From contig NC_083384.1 of assembly GCF_031755915.1 (NCBI RefSeq), positions 7,976,501 to 8,040,500 on the forward strand: a stretch of 64,000 bases of DNA. The letters are read 5' to 3'. The notes beneath the pieces are model-generated. The model made no database searches. It was not told where the DNA came from and saw only the letters and a list, made by a program, of their open reading frames with translations. Shown one piece after another: positions 56,071 to 64,000 of the stretch (positions within the stretch are counted from its first letter, which is position 1; the number at the start of each line of letters is the position of its first letter). A program made the translations under genes and the position numbers. Source of the stretch: Ziziphus jujuba (lineage: Eukaryota; Streptophyta; Magnoliopsida; Rosales; Rhamnaceae).

Positions 56071-57453
56071 AAAATAATTGTTTGAACATCAGAAAAAGGA
56101 AAATTATGTATATACATATATTATATATTAAAATTTCATTTTTTCAGCAGATCTTTCTGTAACTCTCAATTGTTTTTCTTTCCTTGTTGATTCGCTTATT
56201 TGTGATTTCTAGCTGTTTCTTCTATACAGTATAAAAGATTAATTTTATTTTTTTGAAAAGGGTGGCAAAGAGTCCAGTTGATTGGCCATTTTTTTTTTTA
56301 ATCTCAAAGAAGGCTCCATCACGGTGACAAAATGATTTGGTTAGCGGTGGTGGAGAATATATGAGTTTTATGCGACTATGTTTTAGGTAGTCAGGGACCA
56401 AAAAAAAAAAAAAAAAAAAAAAAAGGGCTATATTTTAATATATTCTTTTATATCGTATGAAAGATTTTTTAAATGATTTATAGGTTCTAGATTGTACCCT
56501 TTGGCCAACATTTTTTATCCCTCCATTTGTTAATTTTTTATTTTTTTTTTAGAGATTTTTTTTTTTAGAGATTTTTTTTTGGTTGTGTATACACTCGATG
56601 ACTTTATGTAAGCTACAATCGAAATTTATGGTGTGGGTGCCTCCTTCCAAGATGTGTAAGTCTTCTTGGCTTTGATTTAAAATTTGACTAATATTTAATA
56701 GAAAGGAAAGAGAATAGGGAGGATAAGCAGAGCAGGTAAAAAAATAAAAAAACAAAAATGAAAACAAAATTGAAAGAGTTAGTGAAGCACTTTTTTTGTT
56801 ATATGAAAGTTTATACTTTTCCGTTGGAAAATGTCAAATGGTTTTGCCTTTTGGGCTTTCTCACATAGAATACCATGGCCATCATTATTCTCTAAATTTT
56901 CACTCACAACCACCTTATGATGAACAAATTCCAAGTCCTTGGTTCATTAAAATCCTGTTTCTCTACTTGGAATCAGAAGATGAACTTTTCAGTCCTCTTT
57001 CATCATGCTAAACTATTATTATGCATTTATGCTACCGTTTTAATTGCCTTTAACAACTATGCCCTGATTAGTATATACCTTTATTTTGTTCTTATTATGG
57101 GGTCTTCGACGAGAGACACCTCAAAGACAAGAGCAGAGCCAAAACAGAGGAAGTTCAGTTCACTTGTGGTTTTTGCAATTTTTTTTTTTTTTTGGGACAT
57201 ATATATATGCTGTTTTGTCTAAATATGACTAATATATATTGAGTATTTTTTTTTTTAAAATCAATTTGGGTTTGAAAACCATGAAAATATTTATATATAT
57301 ATAGTTCTTGTTCTGTTAGAAAAAAATTCAAAAGATAAACTAATGATACATGGGATGAAGACGTAAAATATGTGAATGTGTACATTCCCTGAGGCCATTT
57401 TGTGTATTCACCAAATAAAAGCTAACACCCTTTTCATATAATTTTCAGTTAAA

Positions 57454-57488
<35 letters not shown>

Positions 57489-58069
57489 TATCTATAGCAA
57501 AAACCCTAAAGCCAGACTATAAAACAGTTAAGAATTTTTTTTTAAAATTAAACTATTTTGGTGTGTATATATACATGTAAGCTATTTTAACTAATCATTT
57601 GTAGTAAGGAAATAGTTCACAACAAAATGCAGAGCGAGTCTTTCCACACTATGATCTTAAGTCTTGTGTTTGTAGTTCTAGTTTTCATCTATCTCCCCTG
57701 CAATCTCAATAGGTTAAAATATGAATTTTAAATTAATAACAATAATTATAGCCATTTAATTTGTTCCAGAACAAGCTTTAATTTAATTTTCAAGTTTATT
57801 TATTAATTATTATTATTATTTTGTAGTTATGGAGGCGAAGGCCAACAATGAAGAAGCAGAATATCATGTAGGATGGATAAGAGGAATACGACATCTTAAC
57901 CGTTGTCGTTATGTTTTATTGCATTTTTTTTTTTGTATTTTTTTTCCTTTTTTAAGTTAATCTATCATGTGGTAAAACTAATTGTATTTTTAATTTTTCA
58001 TTAATATTTAATACTATTGAGGCTAATTCCTTATTGAACAACAACAATAATAATAATAACATTGAGACC
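56071..58069. repeat. Non-coding flank, copy 2 of 896-3590
   Basis: Matches copy 1 in order. It lacks the 0.95-kb insertion of 2223-3168 but has additional sequence from about 57520, including a (TA)n tract at 57458-57486. No gene was supported. The short frame near 56796-57011 is conserved only as DNA. Confidence 0.6.
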
Positions 58070-58175
58070 ATCCTGATAATTAGCTACGTTCCTGGTTTGG
58101 TATATGAGAAAGACATAGCAGAGTTTAAACAATATTTCAGCACATACTGCAATGTATTTCCACCAAAAAAAAAGA
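58070..58175 (+). pseudogene. C-JID tail remnant (module E)
   Basis: A short stretch reads 'VPGLVYEKDIAEFKQYFSTY', matching the extreme end of the C-JID exon ('RLVYERDREKFNQ' type). Nothing upstream of it in the domain is recognisable. Confidence 0.45.
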
Positions 58176-59330
58176 AAAGCTATATTTATTTTTATTTTTT
58201 GGGCTATAAATATATCAAAAGATTAGTGGACTTTTGTTACTGAAAAAATATTAGAAGAAAAATGAACTTTTCAAGCCTCTTCCAGAAAAGCAAATCAAAC
58301 ATACATATATATACATATACATATGAGTAAATCTAGAATGATGAAAATTCTTTTACCAAAATTTAGTTTCCTTATACATGTGTGCATATAAAACCTTATT
58401 TTTGAAAAATGAACTTTGAGCGTTTGAAAAAAAAATAAAAAAAAATAAAAAAAAAATTTCCTTATTTGAGAACCCTTTCCGGGAAAGGAAACAAAGAAGC
58501 GCATGCAATTGTTCATTTCATATGTCGAGACAAAAAATTTCAAATGCTCAGTTAAGTATATAGTTCATCTTCAGCAACACTGATCACTCAGGAAGAAAAG
58601 CAAATTAGTTAAATTATAAGGTTTAAGCAAATTAGTTAAATCATAAGTTTTAAGTCCTTTGAAGCCTAGAAGGTTAATGAGGATTCAAAATCAATGCATT
58701 CTACCTTGGTAGACAACTTGAGTAGGTAACTCATATGAGACTATTGAGTCTATTAGTTTAAAGAAATTAAGCAACTTAATTTATTATTTACATTTTTAAT
58801 TAGATTATAATCGTATAGATGATATTGCGTTGTAGTACACTAGCTTTTGGTATAATCCATATTTGTTTTATGATATAATATACGATTTCATTATAAAAAG
58901 ACTTGTTTGATTAATATTTTTAATTGACTCTAGTCTGGACTAGATTAAAAGAAAGTTATTAAACTATTTTGGAGAAAAGAGGTTATATGTGTGCAAACAT
59001 ACAAAGATTTCTAAAACGATTCAGAGCTGATGCGAATGCCAATACGAGTTAACGATGAAAAGTGATAATACCAGTACCAATAAGCTTTCCTATTTCTCTG
59101 TCCAGACTGTTTTAAGTTGACTTTTGGATTCCACTGCCAGATCTCTATCCATATACCAAGGGCGGATTTTACAAAATATTAAGTCAAACTTCTTTTTAAG
59201 ATTGCAACAGGCTTTTTAAATTTAAAAAATTAAAATAAAAGGTGGATTTGTAGAAAATCTTACACGAAACAATTGAATCCACATTGTTTATATCACTTCA
59301 TCATGTAAATTTAATACTGTCTATAATCAT
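58176..59330. repeat. Non-coding spacer containing the empty CACTA site
   Basis: AT-rich. 58675-59095 matches 3490-3590 joined to 11241-11600. The join at about 58783 (AAATTAAGCAACTTAATTTATT) is the unoccupied counterpart of the CACTA target. The segment ends at the TSD of the hAT element. Confidence 0.6.
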
Positions 59331-60449
59331 CAGGACCGTCTCAAGAATTTTTGAGGCCCTAGGCAAAAAAAAAAACAATATTTGAGGCATTAATTAAATA
59401 TTATTTTTAATAAAATAGATTTTTTATTTAAAATTTATATTTTTTTTACTTCTTCAATGTAAAGTTATTAATTAAATTTTTATATTTAAATTTTAAAATA
59501 AATATTTTTTAATTAACAAAATTGCTAAATTGTTTAATTTTGTTGAGACATAGTTGAACATAAATAAGATTTTATTAATTTTAATTTTAAAAAACTTCTT
59601 TTTACTAAAGCTAAATTAACACAAAATAATAAATCCATCCATTGCAAAACAAAATTTTAATTTTTTTATAAAGTTTATTATCTCAAATGCTATTTTTATT
59701 TATGAATTTATTTATTTTTTTTAGATTTTTAGTTTTCAAAATAAATCTAATCCATTTATTCAAATTAACATAAGATAAAAAGGAAAAAATGTAAGCAGAA
59801 ACTATAAAAAGATAAAGTCTAGTTTTTATAAACAGCAAGAATAATTAGTAAATAATTAAAATTATGAATTCATAAAAAACAAGAAAAAAATTAAAAATAT
59901 TATGAGAATAAACAATATAAATTCATTTAAATAAATAATAACTTTCAAACTTATATATTATTTTAGATCCATTTAGATTAAAATTGCAAATGATATAGGT
60001 TGGATATCAAAACTAAACACTTATAAAAGATAAATGAATGAGAAAAAGATGAAAATAAATGAGCTAGATGAGAAAAAATGCATAAATAAATGAGAAAAGT
60101 ATATAAACAAAAGAAGTATTTAACATTTTGTTCTCTTTTTTTTATCATTAAAATCTAATCAATTATGGAATATAAAATATTTGATTGAACTTAATGTGTA
60201 TTATTTTTCATAAATAAAAATAATTAAAAATAATTATTACAATAAATGGTCAATTAGAATTCATCCAAAAAATAAATAATGAGATAATTTAAATTTTTTT
60301 AAAATCAAAATTCTTATACATTCAAAACAAACTAATAATTATATTCTGTTTAATATATTATATATATATATATAATTTCTTTTTTTGGGCTCCTATAAAA
60401 TGGGGCCCTAGGCGTTGGCCTTAGTGGCCTATACTTTAAGCCGGCCTTG
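59331..60449. mobile_element. Non-autonomous hAT-like transposon
   Basis: 1119 bp with imperfect inverted ends CAGGACCGTCTCAAG / CTTTAAGCCGGCCTTG and inner GGCCCTAGGC / GCCCTAGGCG. The 8-bp TSD ATAATCAT lies at 59323-59330 and 60450-60457. The interior is about 85% A+T by eye, with no transposase. Confidence 0.82.
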
Positions 60450-60457
60450 ATAATCAT

Positions 60458-61080
60458 TTTTATAATATCGAAATAAATAATTTATGATACTATGTCATTT
60501 ATTTGGTATGTGAGATAAGAACAACAATCCAAAAAATAATAAATATTTGAGAAATAAAATAAAAAATTTGCACGTAGTCAATAATGGCCGGTGGCAACTA
60601 ACAATATATATTGATTTGTATATATATCTTGGCATAAAAAATACATTATATCCATAAACAATTTTCTATATGACGATTAGAGAAAATAACTTTCTATACC
60701 TGGAGTGCACCTTTTGTTTTTTTTGGGTAAAGTCAAAGCCGCATTATCTTGCAAGCAATTTCATTTCAATTTTGTCCCCTTGACAACTTGTAAATAGATA
60801 AATAAATAGCATTTATAGTTTATTAATTTAAGTTCTCTTATTATTTTATTGCAAAGAAAAAAAAAATGGAAAGAAAGAAATGTCAATATCGAGGCTATGG
60901 GATGAGTCTGTGATTTGTATTCCTCCATTTGAAGGCTCTTTTGGCTTAATGCAATCCTTATTTCCAAAACAAATAAATAAGTAAATGTATACGGGAATGT
61001 GAAACATGTTTGGATTGAAGAGGGATAAGAAAAAGAGAGGATAAACTTAATGAGGAAAATAAAGGAAAGAAAAAAAATAA

Positions 61081-61118
<38 letters not shown>

Positions 61119-62517
61119 TAACAATTATATTGGAATGATTAAGTAAATGTAAAACAATTGTTAAGAAAAAAATATTTATAATAATTGTTGTTTAGTGAAA
61201 ATAAAAGAAAAAAAAATAATTAAGGCAATTTATGTTTCTTATAAAAATATCCCACATACAAAATATCTCAGTCAATTATTTTTTTAACAAATAAGATTAA
61301 TTTTGAAATATTAAAAAGCTTTATTAATTTTTTTTTTTTTTATCAAATTTGAATGAAAAGCTAGATTCATTAAAATACACATATTCTAATCCTTTCATTT
61401 CCTTCTCTTGCTTTCTCTATCCTTTCATTTTCACTAATTTTAGCAATGCAAATAAAGAGAAATATTTTCCTTTATTTTACCTCATACTCTACCAACCCAA
61501 AAATAATGCAAAAAACCTTGTTTCAAAGATAAAATGAGGTTAATGGAAATGACGGAGCTATTTTCAAAAGATAAGATATTTTTGCCCGAGCTCTGCATCT
61601 GCAATTATGTTTTCTTATAAAGTAAAAGCTGCATTGACCCCCCTAGCCATCTCTTAAATATAAATAAATAGCATTAGAGAAAGATGAATTTTATTTTATA
61701 ATCTATGTATAGTTTGGTAACTTGTTGGTTTTTGATTTTTTTGTGATTTGTTCACTTCAAATATTAGTCTGTATTAATTAATTATGGTTAGCGTTTGTTA
61801 TGAATATCAAATAGTTATAAAATATGAAGAAAAAAAAAAAGCTTAAATAACAAACTGAAAACCATTTTAAATTGTCATCAATTTGGTTTTGTGTATTCAA
61901 TTTTTTGTTCTCTTAATTAATTGAGAGGTCAAACAAATTTTAACAAATACTAAGTAAGCAAATTAAAGGACATGCAATTTCTTAGAAGTTGCTATGCACC
62001 TATAAAGCAGTTTCCAAATAAATTAAAAAATAATTTTTTCTTGAGAAATTCTAATATGAACATCAAATTCAAAGTGCATTGGCTTGGCCAAAAGAGTCTT
62101 TTTCACTATCGTCGTCAGTAGTATTTGTTGAGTTTTCATTATTACCAACATATGATGACCAAATATTAAAAATAAAAATAAAGTTTACGCGGCTTGACTT
62201 TTCATTGTTACTCGAATATGTTGACTAAAAGTAAAAACAAACTTACGGCGGTTAACAAACTCCTTTATGGGGCTCTGGTTCTCCTCCAAACAGTAAATAC
62301 ATCGTTTTGGGCAACCCAGATATCGGGTATTGGTGAGTTGTGTCGGCGACCTGTCGGAGAAACAACGGGAGAGAAAGAAACGGCACCGGGGAATCTAGCT
62401 GCAGCAACGTCGTTGGGGATGGCAGAGGTATGTGGAACAGAGGCACATGTAGTTATAAGTTAGCCCCATGACCAAGCTTCCATTCAATTTGTTACCAATT
62501 TGCTCGTGGATTTGCAG
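60458..62517. repeat. TNL upstream region and leader, copy 2
   Basis: 60910-61815 matches 11680-12605, and 61816-62110 matches 15856-16340, without the solo LTR. The leader 62230-62517 aligns with 18119-18359, including GGCACATGTAGTTA and the acceptor TTTGCAG. A (TA)n tract lies at 61087-61112. No gene was seen. Confidence 0.6.
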
Positions 62518-62685
62518 GTTATAAACGTGAATGCTTCTTCTTCCTCCTCTTCTTCTTCTTCTTCTCAAGAAAGGAATGAGGTGCTTCTGAGTTTTAGAGG
62601 TGAGGAAACCCACGATGGTTTTACTGGATATCTTTATAATGCTTCGTGTCAAAAGCATATTCTCACCTACAAGTATGATGATCAG
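62518..62685 (+). pseudogene. Truncated TIR exon lacking its start codon
   Basis: After GTTATAAAC the position of the TNL ATG is GTG (62527-62529). In frame it reads a Ser run, then 'NEVLLSFRGEETHDGFTGYLYNA', about 50 residues of TIR equivalent to 18368-18510. After 'TYKYDD' the similarity stops, and a TAG follows at 62707-62709. The first ATG present (62531) is out of frame and opens a 19-codon frame ending at 62590. Confidence 0.8.
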
Positions 62686-62711
62686 AGCAAGCTAAGGTGG
62701 AGGATCTAGAG

Positions 62712-63216
62712 ATGGAGAGATTAGAGATGGGAAGTTCTCCAGAACTGGTTCCAGAGCCATATCTAGCAGCCTTAGAAGGAGATTGGGAAAGAATGAAGAG
62801 ATTCTATGAGAAAAACAAAGAAGCATTGTTTGATCCTCTCACGGTCACTAATGACACCCCATTTCATATAGCTGTTTATAGTCGAACTAAGAGTCCGCTT
62901 GAAGAATTGATTCAGATGGTGCCAAACCCGCCAATCGAGAAAGCCGATGATAAGAAATGCACACCTCTGCATGAGGCTGCTGCTATTGGAAATGTGGAAG
63001 CAGCTCAAGTGTTGGTGCGTTGCTCTCCGGAGCAGCTTGAGGCTAGAAATGCTGTAGGAGAAACTCCAATGTATAGAGCTGCTGCATTTGGTATGACAGA
63101 AGTGGTCAAGTATTTGGCTTCCGAAGTCCGAAGCCGCAACTTGGATATGCATTTTCAGCGCATCAGATATGATAATACCTCCATTCTTCATAGTGCCATC
63201 CATGGCCAACACTTCG
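62712..63216 (+). CDS. Ankyrin-repeat protein (ACD6/PGG-type family), first exon, partial gene
   Basis: An ATG at 62712 opens about 168 codons starting 'MERLEMGSSPELVPEPYLAALEGDW'. It contains ankyrin repeats: 'NDTPFHIAVYSRTKSPLEELI', 'KKCTPLHEAAAIGNVEAAQVLV' and 'GETPMYRAAAFGMTEVVKYL'. The final 'TSILHSAIHGQHF' is a repeat interrupted at the same point where many plant membrane ankyrin (PGG-domain) genes have an intron. The probable donor is CACTTCG|GTCTCT at 63216-63217, followed by a CT repeat. Later exons, including any PGG membrane domain, lie beyond 64000. The first exon sits directly on a TNL leader plus TIR fragment, so its promoter appears borrowed. Confidence 0.78.
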
Positions 63217-63217
63217 G

Positions 63218-63250
<33 letters not shown>

Positions 63251-64000
63251 TTTAAAGTAGCTTTTAATCTCAAACCGAAAAAAAGTTTTTGTTTTTTTTT
63301 TTTTTTTTTCCCCGCTTGTTTGTTGGTCCAAAAGTAAATAGGAAGTATCATAAAATTTTCTAGTACTCTGTCACAACGATAATAGTACGCTACATCTTAA
63401 GATCGAAATGCTTCCTTTAATCTCAATCTCCTAAGCTCTATGTATTAACTACATGATCTTAATTTGAGTTTTTTTTCTCTCTTTTATCTTGTTTGTTTTT
63501 TAGAGCCATCTCTTGAAACCCATGGTGTGTGCTAGATATAATCCCAGAATTTCTTAGCTCGAAGCCAGGATCTCATGTGGGTGTGACGGGTCCACCATTG
63601 AACCAAACTCTCTAGTTATTTTCTATCAGTTGCATAATTGTATATTCACTTGATAAGGCTAAGAGTATATGTACTTGCGGAAATTAATAGCATCCAACTT
63701 TCTAGCAAAGCCAAAGGTCAAGATTCCATTATGTGGCTACAGCAATTCGAAACCCCCATTGAGTTTTTCCATCATCGATGGGTTCCACTTTAGGCATGGG
63801 AAAGTATGGATGCCAATTCCACTCATTTCCACCAATATCACTTTTCCTACTTACACATAGTGGAAGATATGCATATACAACGCCTTTCAGGATTAGCTAG
63901 GCCTTCAAAACTCCAAATCTTAATTAGATCTCTAAGTCAAAGTCCAGATAGACAAAAAGCTTTTTCATTTCTATTCTCATGACAAAGTTGTACTTTCTTT
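63217..64000. other. Start of ankyrin-gene intron, with a possible SINE
   Basis: No continuation of the ankyrin frame was found to the window end. A CT microsatellite and a T run occupy 63217-63310. On the minus strand about 63612-63500 holds GGTTCAATGGTGG (A-box-like) and about 30 nt on GATCCTGGCTTCGAGC (B-box-like), followed by GGGATTAT...CACACACCATGGG. The spacing suits a tRNA-derived plant SINE, but no A tail or TSD was established. Confidence 0.35.

Noticed and set aside
62194..62463. 89-codon frame before the truncated TIR
   Set aside because: It covers the TNL leader and its probable intron. The aligned leader at 18119-18359 has no such frame.

Overview
This is nuclear DNA of a eudicot plant. 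It is AT-rich, its genes have introns, and it carries TIR-type NLR disease-resistance genes (absent from grasses), a plant kinesin-14 fragment, and Copia, Gypsy, CACTA and hAT elements. The species cannot be named from sequence alone. The repeated LRR plus C-JID modules recall TNL loci of woody rosids.

Layout. 1-895 is the decayed C-terminal end of a TNL (C-JID module A). 896-3590 is non-coding flank that is duplicated at 56071-58790. 3591-11240 is a 7.65 kb CACTA transposon (TSD CCT) carrying a truncated, intron-containing kinesin-14 gene fragment on the minus strand. 11241-18367 is the upstream region of the main gene, interrupted by a 3.25 kb solo Gypsy LTR (TSD GTTAT). 18368-29348 is the one TNL that can still be read end to end: TIR, NB-ARC, a short LRR, and C-JID. 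Its fourth canonical intron holds a MULE-like element and a hairpin MITE, and its last intron holds a full-length Copia element (23116-28748, TSD GTACA). 29349-34847 is non-coding and carries a hAT element. 34848-37029 holds two further LRR + C-JID modules (B and C).

Module C is cut inside its C-JID exon by a 16.7 kb compound retroelement (37030-53760, TSD TTTGG). That element is built from a TRIM-type terminus, a Gypsy LTR, a decayed interior, a nested complete Gypsy-type element (40298-49885, TSD CTCTT) and an inverted LTR fragment at the right end. 53766-56070 completes module C and contains module D. 56071-62517 repeats the intergenic and promoter unit seen at 896-18360 and carries a second hAT element. 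At 62518-63216 a TNL leader and the first part of a TIR exon, which has lost its ATG, run directly into the first exon of an ankyrin-repeat gene that leaves the window.

How it fits together. The ancestral unit was a tandem array of TNL genes or TNL C-terminal modules, all on the plus strand. Unequal duplication multiplied the unit, and insertions separated or inactivated most copies. Five insertions with target-site duplications leave the flanking paralogues as empty-site controls, so the order of events can partly be read from the sequence. Only the gene at 18368-29348 looks potentially functional, and its last intron now depends on a splice acceptor beside a Copia LTR. All intron and exon limits are inferred from GT/AG sites and protein similarity recognised by eye. 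No alignment or database search was run.
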